From Tateyamaria omphalii (GTDB taxonomy: Bacteria > Pseudomonadota > Alphaproteobacteria > Rhodobacterales > Rhodobacteraceae), in contig NZ_BMWT01000004.1 of NCBI RefSeq assembly GCF_014651375.1, positions 186,001 through 250,000 on the forward strand: 64,000 nucleotides of DNA, read 5' to 3'. A program made the translations under genes and the position numbers. Position 1 is the first letter of the stretch, and each line of letters begins with the position of its first letter. Under the pieces are notes generated by a model, which made no database searches, was not told the DNA's origin, and saw nothing but the letters and a program-made list of their open reading frames with translations. This document shows, one piece after another, positions 42,398-50,678 of the stretch.

Positions 42398-43312
42398 ATG
42401 GGAAAAGTTGTTGTCCTTGGCGTGTTTGTTGCCGACACCGCATACCGCGCCGATCGTATGCCTCGCATGGGCGAGACGGTCATGGGCAACAGTTTTGCTC
42501 TAGGACCCGGTGGCAAGGGGTCCAATCAGGCGGTCGCCTCTGCTCGCATGGGGGCAGAAACGCACATGATCTCAATGCTCGGGCAAGATGATTTTGCGAA
42601 ACTCGCCTTGGATGTCTGGGATTGGGCTGGTGTGATCCCACATGTTCGGCAAGTCAGCGACACCTATACCGGCGCTGCGTACATATTTGTCGAAGAAAGC
42701 ACAGGCGATAACGCGATCATTATTGCGCCGGGTGCTGCGGCCCTGATCAGTGCTGCCGACCTCGACGCACAAGCTGATCTGATCTCTGACGCCAATGTTT
42801 TTGTCACGCAACTGGAACAGCCTATGGATGCAGCATTGCGTGGATTGCAGATCGCAAGGGATGCCGGCGTGATCACAGTTCTGAACCCGGCACCGGCGGC
42901 GCCCCTGCCGGACGGGATGCTGGCGCTTTGTGATTATGTCACGCCAAATGAGACGGAGTGCATGGCTCTGACTGGAATTGAGGTGAGTGACGCTGCGGAT
43001 GCAGAGAAAGCCTGCTGCGCACTCAAAGACCTAGGCGTCGGAACGCCAATCATAACAATGGGAAGTCAAGGTGCGTACCTTCATGGTCACGGCCTTGTTC
43101 CTGCGTTTGACACTGGTTCGGTTGTTGAAACGACTGGCGCAGGCGATGCATTCAATGGCGGCTTTTGTGCGGCTCTTGCGGAAGGAAAGACACCACTGCA
43201 AGCGACCATTTACGGGTGCGCGACCGCCGGTGCATCTGTCACAAAGGCTGGCACGGCGCCCTCTATGCCGGACCGCGCAACTGTTGACGCCGTAGTGAAG
43301 CCACTTTTGTAA
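42398..43312 (+). CDS. PfkB family sugar kinase (ribokinase-like)
   Basis: 304-residue kinase. Signature 1 is GPGGKGSNQAVASARMGAE and signature 2 is ETTGAGDAFNGGFCAAL with the catalytic aspartate in GAGD. The N-terminal VVVLGVFVADTAYRADRMPRMGE is ribokinase-like. It is the third gene of the ATPase - FucU - kinase unit, so it likely phosphorylates the sugar whose anomers FucU equilibrates. A perfect inverted repeat lies just beyond the stop. It is the second PfkB kinase of the sugar region, and the two are not close copies. Confidence 0.9.
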   Translation: MGKVVVLGVFVADTAYRADRMPRMGETVMGNSFALGPGGKGSNQAVASARMGAETHMISMLGQDDFAKLALDVWDWAGVIPHVRQVSDTYTGAAYIFVEESTGDNAIIIAPGAAALISAADLDAQADLISDANVFVTQLEQPMDAALRGLQIARDAGVITVLNPAPAAPLPDGMLALCDYVTPNETECMALTGIEVSDAADAEKACCALKDLGVGTPIITMGSQGAYLHGHGLVPAFDTGSVVETTGAGDAFNGGFCAALAEGKTPLQATIYGCATAGASVTKAGTAPSMPDRATVDAVVKPLL

Positions 43313-43338
43313 ATCAGCGTTTGCCGTCTTAAGTGCTT

Positions 43339-43362
43339 GACGCACTCAAAACCTAGTGCGTC
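43339..43362. terminator. Inverted repeat between convergent genes (possible terminator)
   Basis: GACGCACT (43339-43346), 8-base loop, AGTGCGTC (43355-43362), perfect pairing. It overlaps the stop codon of the NDUFS4-like gene and follows the kinase gene. There is no T-run on either side, so terminator activity is uncertain. Confidence 0.45.
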
Positions 43363-43664
43363 CAGGCCCCGCGCCTATTTGTAGCGAAGTTTTCACCGTA
43401 ACCGCCGGGGCGAATATTGGCCTTGCGCTTGTTGGGTTCTTGTACCTGTGCGTCGATGCCATGTTCCTTGGCATAGTCCAGAGCGGCCTCTTTGGTCTCA
43501 AAGGACATATGTACCTGAGCCTGGGTATCCGAAGACGACGTCCATCCCATCAGCGGATCAACAGACCGGGCCGACGCTGGTGCAAATTCCAGCACCCAGT
43601 GCTTGGTCTTGGCTGTACCGGACGACATCGCCGTCTTGGCTGGCTGGTAGATGCGTGCGCGCAT
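43353..43664 (-). CDS. NDUFS4-like complex I accessory protein
   Basis: 103-residue homologue of the mitochondrial complex I subunit NDUFS4 (18 kDa, NADH dehydrogenase Fe-S protein 4 family), found in alphaproteobacteria as a peripheral subunit at the NADH-oxidising arm. Family pattern seen: [46 protein letters not shown] and the C-terminal [13 protein letters not shown] 43664 is preceded by CAGGAG; an earlier in-frame start has no ribosome site. The gene stands alone, away from any nuo operon, as is usual for this gene in alphaproteobacteria. Confidence 0.88.
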   Translation of the reverse strand: MRARIYQPAKTAMSSGTAKTKHWVLEFAPASARSVDPLMGWTSSSDTQAQVHMSFETKEAALDYAKEHGIDAQVQEPNKRKANIRPGGYGENFATNRRGAWTH

Positions 43665-43762
43665 TGTGTGGCTCCTGATCTTGCTGAAAAACATATCGGG
43701 AATTCCGCCCGCCACTGCAAGATGCGATTTGTCTCAGATGCGAACAGGATCATATACAAAAT

Positions 43763-44917
43763 ATGCATGATGCCGCGCACTTTATTGATTGGATCCTGAC
43801 CAAGGGGCGCCTCCAAGGGTTGCAGGCGCTGACGGACGAGCTGGGACCGCGATTGCGCGCGGCGGGTATCCCCCTGATGCGGCTGCGCATCGGCATGCGC
43901 ACGACCCATCCTCTTGTCGCAGCGGTCAGCTATATCTGGGACCCCGGCGGCAACGACGCTGAAGACAAGGCTCAGTTGCGTGCGCCACACGGCATCGAAA
44001 CACGCGCCACGTACATTGGCAGCCCGATGGAGATCATTTCCACCAATCAGGCCCCCTTTCGTCGGCGTCTCGATGACACGCTCGGCCCGGACGACCACCT
44101 TATCTTGCATGAACTCAAGGCCCGCGGAGCGACAGATTGGTACGGTCGCCCGATGCTCTTTGCCACCGGCACTTTCGGGATCATCATCTTTGCGGCGGAT
44201 GGCCCCGGTTTCAGCGACGAAGACATCGCCCTGCTCGACACCATATCCGAGGTGCTGGCCCCGGTGGTCGAAGCGCAACGCCATGACCACATGGCGAACG
44301 CCATTGCCACAAGCTATCTTGGTCCCCGCACCGGCCAGCACGTGCTCGACGGCCAGATCACCCGCGGCGACATCGAACAGATCGAAGCGGCCATCCTGTT
44401 CTCCGACATCCGTGGCTGGACAGCATTGAATGCCACGCAGCCTGCTGAACAAGCGCTGGACGTCGCAAACCGGTATTTCGAGGTGATGTCGGATGCCATC
44501 GACAACAATGGCGGCGAGATCCTGAAATTCATGGGCGACGGCGTGCTGGCGCTCTTCCCATCCGACGGCAGCTCTACCGGTCAGGTCGAGGCGTGCCGTC
44601 AGGCGCTGAGTGCCGCCCACGCCGCCATGGGCATCGCTGCCCTGGCCGAGCTGCCGGTTCCCTTCGGCACCGGCATCCACTTCGGCAAGCTGCTCTATGG
44701 CAATGTCGGTGCTCGCGAACGGCTGGATTTCACCGTGCTGGGCCAGTCCGTCAACATCGCCGCGCGGGTCGAGGCGTTCTGCGGCAGGTTGGACGAACCC
44801 GTTCTGTTGTCGGACAGCGTCGCGCAACTGGCGGGTATGCCCACTCGCCACGTGGGCACCGAAACCCTCAAAGGAATGGACACACCCATGCGGCTGTATG
44901 CTCCTGCCAATTCCTGA
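43763..44917 (+). CDS. Adenylate/guanylate cyclase (class III) domain protein
   Basis: 384-residue cytoplasmic signalling enzyme that would make cAMP or cGMP. The N-terminal about 190 residues form an uncharacterised sensor-like domain, possibly GAF-like (GTFGIIIFAADGPGFSDEDIALLDTISEVLAP). The C-terminal class III catalytic domain has the first metal aspartate in LFSDIRGWT, the second in FMGDGVLALF, and LGQSVNIAARVEAFCG in the active-site helix. No membrane segment is visible. uvrB starts 54 bases downstream on the same strand, but with no evident functional link. The input signal is unknown. Confidence 0.88.
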   Translation: MHDAAHFIDWILTKGRLQGLQALTDELGPRLRAAGIPLMRLRIGMRTTHPLVAAVSYIWDPGGNDAEDKAQLRAPHGIETRATYIGSPMEIISTNQAPFRRRLDDTLGPDDHLILHELKARGATDWYGRPMLFATGTFGIIIFAADGPGFSDEDIALLDTISEVLAPVVEAQRHDHMANAIATSYLGPRTGQHVLDGQITRGDIEQIEAAILFSDIRGWTALNATQPAEQALDVANRYFEVMSDAIDNNGGEILKFMGDGVLALFPSDGSSTGQVEACRQALSAAHAAMGIAALAELPVPFGTGIHFGKLLYGNVGARERLDFTVLGQSVNIAARVEAFCGRLDEPVLLSDSVAQLAGMPTRHVGTETLKGMDTPMRLYAPANS

Positions 44918-44971
44918 CAGCAAAGCGCCGAGCCCACTTGCGCCCGGACCCCTTTGCGCCAGATTACGTGC

Positions 44972-47176
44972 ATGGCCTACGCACATACCGATTCCTCCGA
45001 ACCCGTCACCTACCTCGCCAACCCGGCCGAGGATGTCCGCACCCGGCTCAAGCTGGAGGGCGGCAAGCAGCTGGTGATGAACACCGAGTTCAAACCCGCA
45101 GGCGACCAGCCCACGGCGATTGCCGAACTGTCGCAGGGGGTTCTGGATGGCGACCGCGATCAGGTCCTGCTGGGCGCGACGGGCACGGGCAAGACCTACA
45201 CCATGGCCAAGGTGATCGAGGAAACGCAGCGTCCGGCGATCATCCTCGCCCCGAACAAAACGCTCGCGGCCCAGCTCTATGGCGAGTTCAAAGGGTTCTT
45301 CCCTGACAACGCCGTCGAATACTTTGTGTCGTACTACGACTACTACCAGCCCGAGGCCTACGTGGCCCGCTCGGACACCTACATCGAGAAAGAATCCCAG
45401 ATCAACGAACAGATCGATCGCATGCGCCACTCCGCGACCCGTGCGCTCTTGGAGCGGGATGACGTGATCATCGTGGCCTCTGTGTCATGCATCTACGGCA
45501 TCGGTTCTGTCGAAACCTACGGGGCGATGACCCAAGACCTGAAAACCGGCAAGATGTACGATCAGCGGCAGGTCATCGCTGACCTGGTCGCCCAGCAATA
45601 CCGCCGCAACGATCAGGCCTTCCAGCGGGGCTCATTCCGAGTCCGTGGCGACAGCCTCGAAATCTTCCCCGCCCACCTTGAGGATCGGGCATGGAAGTTG
45701 TCTTTCTTCGGCGAAGAACTGGAATCCATCACCGAATTCGACCCCCTGACCGGCGAAAAGGCGGCATCGCTCGAACATATCCGCGTCTACGCCAACTCCC
45801 ACTACGTCACGCCCAAACCGACGATGAACCAGGCCATCATCGGCATCAAAAAGGAACTCAAGATCCGGCTCGACCAACTGGTGGGCGAGGGCAAACTGCT
45901 CGAAGCGCAGCGGCTCGAACAGCGCACCAACTTCGATCTGGAAATGCTCGAAGCCACCGGCGTCTGCAACGGGATCGAGAACTACTCTCGCTACCTCACC
46001 GGCCGCGCCCCGGGCGAACCGCCCCCCACGCTCTTCGAATTCATCCCCGACAACGCCATCGTCTTCGCGGATGAATCCCACGTCTCCGTCCCCCAGATCG
46101 GCGGCATGTACAAAGGCGACTACCGCCGCAAGTTCACACTGGCCGAACACGGCTTCCGCCTGCCATCGTGCATGGACAACCGCCCGCTCAAGTTCGAGGA
46201 ATGGGACGCCATGCGCCCCCAATCCGTCTTCGTCTCCGCCACCCCCGCCGCGTGGGAGATCGAACAGACGGGCGGGGTCTTCACCGAACAGGTGATCCGC
46301 CCCACGGGCCTCTTGGACCCCGAGGTCGAAATCCGCCCGGTCGAGATGCAGGTCGACGACCTACTCGACGAGGTCCGCAAGGTCGCTGCCGATGGCTACC
46401 GCACGCTGGTCACCACCCTGACCAAGCGCATGGCCGAGGACCTGACGGAATACATGCACGAACAGGGCATTCGCGTCCGCTACATGCACTCCGACATCGA
46501 CACGCTCGAACGCATCGAAATCCTGCGCGACCTGCGGCTGGGGGCCTTCGATGTGCTGATCGGGATCAACCTGCTGCGCGAGGGGCTCGACATCCCCGAA
46601 TGCGGTCTGGTTGCGATCCTCGATGCGGACAAGGAAGGGTTCCTGCGCTCCGAAACTTCGCTTGTACAAACCATCGGCCGCGCCGCGCGGAACGCCGATG
46701 GCCGCGTGATCATGTACGCCGACAAGGTGACGGGGTCGATGGAGCGCGCGCTCGCCGAAACCAACCGCCGCCGCGCCAAGCAGATCGCTTACAACGAAGA
46801 ACACGGTATCACGCCCGAGACGGTGAAAAAGAACGTCGAGGACGTTCTGGCGGGCCTCTACCAAGGCGACACGGACCAATCCCGCGTCACCGCCAAGATC
46901 GACAACCAGATGGCGGGCGGCAACCTGCAAGCCGTGCTCGACGGCCTGCGCGCCGACATGCGCAAGGCTGCCGAGAACCTGGAGTTCGAAGAAGCGGCCC
47001 GCCTGCGGGACGAGGTCAAACGGCTGGAAACGGTGGACTTGGCGATTGCCGACGACCCCATGGCGCGGCAATACGCGGTCGAAAAGGCCGTGGACGATGC
47101 GCAGAAGGCGTCCGGGCGGTCAACGGCCGGGCGTGCTGGTCAAAGGGGTGGGAATGTGAAGCGGCGGAAGCGGTAG
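44972..47176 (+). CDS. uvrB: UvrABC system protein B (excinuclease subunit)
   Basis: 734-residue nucleotide-excision-repair helicase-like protein that loads onto damaged DNA with UvrA and recruits UvrC. Walker A is [12 protein letters not shown], the beta-hairpin segment is [11 protein letters not shown], helicase motif II is FADESH, and motif VI is QTIGRAARN. The C-terminal UVR motif (residues [18 protein letters not shown]) pairs with UvrC. Length is slightly longer than E. coli UvrB (673), mainly in both tails. I chose ATG 44972; a TTG at 44954 is also in frame and no strong ribosome site marks either. The stop is 4 bases before the convergent HNH gene. Confidence 0.97.
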   Translation: MAYAHTDSSEPVTYLANPAEDVRTRLKLEGGKQLVMNTEFKPAGDQPTAIAELSQGVLDGDRDQVLLGATGTGKTYTMAKVIEETQRPAIILAPNKTLAAQLYGEFKGFFPDNAVEYFVSYYDYYQPEAYVARSDTYIEKESQINEQIDRMRHSATRALLERDDVIIVASVSCIYGIGSVETYGAMTQDLKTGKMYDQRQVIADLVAQQYRRNDQAFQRGSFRVRGDSLEIFPAHLEDRAWKLSFFGEELESITEFDPLTGEKAASLEHIRVYANSHYVTPKPTMNQAIIGIKKELKIRLDQLVGEGKLLEAQRLEQRTNFDLEMLEATGVCNGIENYSRYLTGRAPGEPPPTLFEFIPDNAIVFADESHVSVPQIGGMYKGDYRRKFTLAEHGFRLPSCMDNRPLKFEEWDAMRPQSVFVSATPAAWEIEQTGGVFTEQVIRPTGLLDPEVEIRPVEMQVDDLLDEVRKVAADGYRTLVTTLTKRMAEDLTEYMHEQGIRVRYMHSDIDTLERIEILRDLRLGAFDVLIGINLLREGLDIPECGLVAILDADKEGFLRSETSLVQTIGRAARNADGRVIMYADKVTGSMERALAETNRRRAKQIAYNEEHGITPETVKKNVEDVLAGLYQGDTDQSRVTAKIDNQMAGGNLQAVLDGLRADMRKAAENLEFEEAARLRDEVKRLETVDLAIADDPMARQYAVEKAVDDAQKASGRSTAGRAGQRGGNVKRRKR

Positions 47177-47180
47177 CTCT

Positions 47181-48152
47181 CTACCAGCCCATTTCCCTCA
47201 TGTGCTTGAATCTGATTTTCTTCCTAAGTGCTTCTAAGTCTGAAGGGTCGTTCTGCTTGTGAATCATTCGATGGCATGTTGGGCACAAGACCAAAAAGTC
47301 GTCAGGAATTCTGTATCTTTTGGACTCACCTTCCGCCAGTTGGAACAGCGGCGTTGCGTGATGAACGTCCAAGGGTGTTTCGAGAGGTTTTCCGTCAAAT
47401 CGATAATCTTCTATGGGGTCTAGCCCGCATCCCTCGCATACTGCCTTCTTAGCAGCTAAAACCGCGCGTCGAACGCTCCTTGAACGCTCAATTCTCTGCG
47501 ATAAAACTAACCTACGTGTTTCCTCTACAGTCACTCCGGGAAATTCCGAGATCATTACGTCGATTGGCGTAACACCCCCCCGATCCACCAGTGCCTCATA
47601 GGCCTCCAACATTTTTCGCAAATCTTCTATACAAGAGCTCTCCGATAATTCCTGGCGAGGATACGTAACCCCAAATGAATGCCCAGCTTCATATCCGGCC
47701 GGAAGGTCAGCCGACGAACCTAAATCTATCGGATCATTCGAAAATTTTTTGGAAAAATCAGACACCCTATCGGAAATATCAAGTGCCCGCCTGCGTAGTA
47801 CTTCAAGGCCTCTTGCTTTGCCAAACTCCTCGTAAACTTTTGTAGCTCCTTGATTCATTGATAGAGTAATCGAATTTTCCTGCGCATTGATCAAGTAGAC
47901 AACATAAAAGCCGTGGGTAGCACCGTCAGTCACAAGTGGATCAAAGAAAGCCAACCAGGGAACAGCCGCCCAATTACCAGCTCCGACGCTGGCTTTGACC
48001 GTTAAGTCAAACGGCCAGAAGGATAGGTGTTTCTTAGCCTCAATTGCTAAGTCATGGCGGACAAAGTTTCCAAATTTGCTATCCTTGAACGGTTTAGCTC
48101 GGGCATGGGCAAAGTCATTTGCCAAAACAAGCAGTTTTTCTGAAAGTGACAA
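47181..48152 (-). CDS. MrcB-N (DUF3578)-HNH endonuclease, solitary type IV restriction-like protein
   Basis: 323 residues. The N-terminal half carries an MrcB_N/DUF3578 domain (ASVGAGNWAAVPWLAFFDP, then HGFYVVYLINAQ and SLNQG-like SMNQGATK), which in McrB-type proteins reads modified cytosine. The C-terminus is an HNH nuclease with zinc ligands CEGC (239-242) and CPTC (290-293), the HH pair at 264-265 and CHRMIH. TTG 48152 is supported by AAAGGAA upstream. The gene is visibly AT-richer than uvrB and its other neighbours, suggesting acquisition. Cutting modified phage DNA is inferred from domain roles, not shown. No methyltransferase or GTPase subunit is adjacent. Confidence 0.82.
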   Translation of the reverse strand: MSLSEKLLVLANDFAHARAKPFKDSKFGNFVRHDLAIEAKKHLSFWPFDLTVKASVGAGNWAAVPWLAFFDPLVTDGATHGFYVVYLINAQENSITLSMNQGATKVYEEFGKARGLEVLRRRALDISDRVSDFSKKFSNDPIDLGSSADLPAGYEAGHSFGVTYPRQELSESSCIEDLRKMLEAYEALVDRGGVTPIDVMISEFPGVTVEETRRLVLSQRIERSRSVRRAVLAAKKAVCEGCGLDPIEDYRFDGKPLETPLDVHHATPLFQLAEGESKRYRIPDDFLVLCPTCHRMIHKQNDPSDLEALRKKIRFKHMREMGW

Positions 48153-48331
48153 ATACTATTCCTTTGTCGGCGCAGAACTACTTCAGTCTACAGTTTTATC
48201 CCTGCGCTTTGAAGACGTGCTGTTGCTCTCGGTCAGCTGCGTCGCCGAGCCGCGCCCAACCTCACTATGTGGGCGCTGAACTCACCACCGAATCCCGATT
48301 ATTCCGACCGTATGCGAGACGCGGTTCCCCC

Positions 48332-48649
48332 TCAAAAAACCCCCGCCACCTCATACATCACCGGTTCAAACCGCGTGCATAGCCCGGCAATCTCCCGGTT
48401 CCGTTCCCGCATCTCCTCCGTCCGCAGCATCGCCTGAAAATCCTCGCGCCGTTGCCATTGCGAGTAATTGGCAATCCGCGTCTGCGCGTCGTTCACATGC
48501 AACCCAGCGGCAATGAACCCTGGCTGGTGCGAGATGAAGTCGCGATAGGCTTCCTGCAGCCTGTCCAACAGGTCGGCACAAGTGCCGGGGGAGCATTCGA
48601 AGGTTGTGATAACGGTCTGGCACTCGGTGGCTGGATCGATCTTGGGCAT
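48332..48649 (-). CDS. Antibiotic biosynthesis monooxygenase (ABM) domain protein
   Basis: 105-residue dimeric alpha/beta-barrel protein. The pattern TFECSPGTCADLLDRLQEAYRDFISHQPGFIAAGLHVN and the NYSQWQRREDF strand fit the ABM fold, found in small quinone or haem-related monooxygenases and stress proteins. AGGAGG precedes ATG 48649. It stands alone. The biochemical role is not predictable. Confidence 0.8.
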   Translation of the reverse strand: MPKIDPATECQTVITTFECSPGTCADLLDRLQEAYRDFISHQPGFIAAGLHVNDAQTRIANYSQWQRREDFQAMLRTEEMRERNREIAGLCTRFEPVMYEVAGVF

Positions 48650-48725
48650 AGGGCACCTCCTGACCATGAGTATAGCAAAACTTTGCGGGACTGGCGCGGG
48701 CAGGGCGGCACGCTATGTTCGCTGC

Positions 48726-49145
48726 ATGCGCAGTCTCCTGACCCTCATCCTGCTCGCGGCTCCAGCCCACGCATGGGAGTTCAGCCCAACCCCGATCTGC
48801 ACCCTGTCGCACGCCGAGCCGACGGCAGATATCGCGGTGACCTACGACCACGCCAGCCGTCTCTACGCCATCGCGGTCACAAGCCCCGACGGTTGGCCCA
48901 ACGCCGCGGCCTTCTCCATCCGCTTTGATGGCGCACAACCCAACACGATCTCGACAACGCGCCACAGGACCGATGCGAATACGCTCACGGTGACCGATGT
49001 GGGCTTTGGGAATGTGCTGGACGGGCTCGAATTCAACACAACCGCCACCGCCTTTACCCAGACGGCCGCGGTCACCGTTTCGCTCACAGGCGCCGCGCCC
49101 GAAGTGCAGAAGTTCCGCGCCTGCGCCACTGCACCCGTCGCCTGA
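48726..49145 (+). CDS. Small secreted protein of unknown function
   Basis: 139 residues with a clear Sec signal peptide (MRSLLTLILLAAPAHAWEF, cleaved at AHA). The mature part is acidic to neutral, beta-rich in appearance, with repeated Thr and Ala. I recognise no family motif. An upstream in-frame ATG (48666) would extend the N-terminus past the signal peptide and is less likely. Periplasmic location is inferred. Confidence 0.65.
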   Translation: MRSLLTLILLAAPAHAWEFSPTPICTLSHAEPTADIAVTYDHASRLYAIAVTSPDGWPNAAAFSIRFDGAQPNTISTTRHRTDANTLTVTDVGFGNVLDGLEFNTTATAFTQTAAVTVSLTGAAPEVQKFRACATAPVA

Positions 49146-49252
49146 CACGTCAGGAATACCGGACTACGGCCCGGCCCTTCGGCGTGCTATGATCGCCCGA
49201 TACTTTCAAAGCCCCGCAGACCATCGCGAGGCCCTCATTCAAGGGCTTTCAA

Positions 49253-49591
49253 ATGGATCATATCGTTTTCGGATTTGCATTTACCTTCGTGACAGCATTG
49301 GTCGTCATCGCAGGTGACTATGTATTGAAACTGGCCGCCGACGGGAACCAACCCATGTGGTCCGGCCTCGTCATGCTGGGTGTCGTGCTTTACGGCATAT
49401 CGGCGTTTTTCTGGTTCTATGCCATGCAGCACTTCACGCTGGCGCAAGCGGGCGTCGCATACTCCATGCTCACGCTTATTGCGCTGGCGCTGATCGGCGC
49501 GCTGCATTTCGGCGAAACGCTGCACGCCCGGGAATATGCTGGCCTTGGCTGTGCACTTCTGGCGATGGTTCTGATGAGCCGCCTGGCCTAG
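49253..49591 (+). CDS. SMR/EamA-like small multidrug-type transporter
   Basis: 112-residue membrane protein with four hydrophobic helices, the size of EmrE-like small multidrug-resistance proteins. Segments GVVLYGISAFFWFYAMQHF and LTLIALALIGALHFGETL, then a GCALLAMVLMSRLA tail, match the DMT superfamily. It lacks an obvious EmrE E14, as the first helix has D22 in its place (VVIAGDYVLK), so substrate and mechanism are uncertain. The end overlaps the convergent zinc-finger gene by 4 bases. Confidence 0.75.
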   Translation: MDHIVFGFAFTFVTALVVIAGDYVLKLAADGNQPMWSGLVMLGVVLYGISAFFWFYAMQHFTLAQAGVAYSMLTLIALALIGALHFGETLHAREYAGLGCALLAMVLMSRLA

Positions 49592-49860
49592 AAATCAAAG
49601 ATGTCGCCCAGCAAGTCGCCCATGCCCTTCTTCCGTTTCCTGCGGCGAGGGTCATAGTCTTGGTCGTCATAATCCCGTTCCGGCTGTCCGCGCGGGGCTT
49701 GGGGCGGGGGCGGCGGTGCGGAATAGGCTGCTGCACGCTCGATGATTTTGTCCAGTTCACCCCGATCCAACCACACCCCACGACACTGCGGGCAATAGTC
49801 AATCTCGACCCCGCTGCGGTCAGTGATGACAAGGGGCGTTCCGTCGATGGGGCATTGCAT
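49588..49860 (-). CDS. TFIIB-type zinc ribbon protein
   Basis: 90-residue protein. The N-terminal zinc ribbon has MQCPIDG and VEIDYCPQCRGVWLDRGELD, the standard zf-TFIIB pattern (only one cysteine in the first knuckle, CPxD-type, as in other bacterial members). The tail is proline- and charge-rich (APPPPPQAP, then RRRKRKKG). ATG 49860 gives the ribbon at the N-terminus with GGAG upstream; a longer frame adds unrelated residues. Its role is unknown. Confidence 0.8.
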   Translation of the reverse strand: MQCPIDGTPLVITDRSGVEIDYCPQCRGVWLDRGELDKIIERAAAYSAPPPPPQAPRGQPERDYDDQDYDPRRRKRKKGMGDLLGDIFDF

Positions 49861-50015
49861 GTGCGTGTCTCCAAATGGCTCCCATCCCATATAGGGTCGG
49901 TCGGCTTCCACTGCAGGGCGGATCGGCAAAAAAGAGCGAAAACCCGATCCTAATCAATTGTTAACCAAGTCTGGGTCACGGTCATTCTTTGTTAAGAAAG
50001 ACAGATGAACCCGTG

Positions 50016-50666
50016 ATGCGCCTTTTCCTGACCCTGCTGCTATTGGCGCTTGCGCCCGGCGCGCAGGCCGGAGCGTGGTTGCAGGAGCACAGGAAGGGCT
50101 TTCTGTCATACAGCGGCGTCTACGAAGAAACCGGTCGGCTCGATGGAACGGTGTATGTCGAGTACGGGCTGCGGCCCAAGCTCACGCTGGGAGCGAAGGT
50201 TGATGCGGACATGACGCTGGGGCGTTTGGGCGATGGCACGGCGTTCGTCTTTATCCGCAAGCCGATCCCGACGGGCGAAAAGAACTACAAACTGGCCTAT
50301 GACATAGGGATTGGCAGCACGTTCGGCCTTGTTATGGAGCCGCTGCTGCGCACCGGTTTGAGTTATGGCCGGGGTATCACCATCAAGGATCGCCACGGTT
50401 GGGTGGCGATCGACGGTGCCGTGGAATGGGCGATAAACGAGGGTCCCAACACGCTGAAGCTCGACTCCACCGTAGGCCTTGCGCTCAACGACAAGTTCAA
50501 GGTGATGATGCAGGTCTTTGTCACCAGCGCTGATGGGGATACGTCAGCAACTCTCGCCCCATCGGTGATCTGGCAACCCAAACCCGACGGGGCAAGTTTT
50601 GTCCTGGGCCTTGAGGACGAGGATGGAACCCTCGCCCTCAAAATGGGTATCTGGCGGTCTTTCTGA
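50016..50666 (+). CDS. Secreted beta-rich protein, possibly outer-membrane associated
   Basis: 216 residues. Signal peptide MRLFLTLLLLALAPGAQAG, then alternating beta-type segments (VYVEYGLRPKLTLGAKVDADMTLG, LAYDIGIGSTFGL) ending in a terminal aromatic residue (IWRSF), which suggests a small beta-barrel or lipocalin-like outer-membrane protein. I recognise no family. GTG 50013 directly before ATG 50016 is another possible start. The gene is convergent with a beta-helix protein and 12 bases from it. Confidence 0.7.
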   Translation: MRLFLTLLLLALAPGAQAGAWLQEHRKGFLSYSGVYEETGRLDGTVYVEYGLRPKLTLGAKVDADMTLGRLGDGTAFVFIRKPIPTGEKNYKLAYDIGIGSTFGLVMEPLLRTGLSYGRGITIKDRHGWVAIDGAVEWAINEGPNTLKLDSTVGLALNDKFKVMMQVFVTSADGDTSATLAPSVIWQPKPDGASFVLGLEDEDGTLALKMGIWRSF

Positions 50667-50678
50667 CAGCGGTTTAGA

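Noticed and set aside
43550-45430. Long minus-strand frame of 626 codons across the cyclase and uvrB genes
   Set aside because: It is the antisense shadow of GC-rich coding DNA; it has no motif or ribosome site, and the plus-strand genes have clear signatures.
46168-47262. Alternative plus-strand frame of 364 codons inside uvrB
   Set aside because: Low-complexity Arg/Gly/Pro composition typical of an out-of-frame GC-rich gene.
47181-48152. Homing endonuclease or intron-encoded HNH protein
   Set aside because: The N-terminal MrcB-N domain and an intact neighbouring uvrB argue against an intron or inserted homing element.
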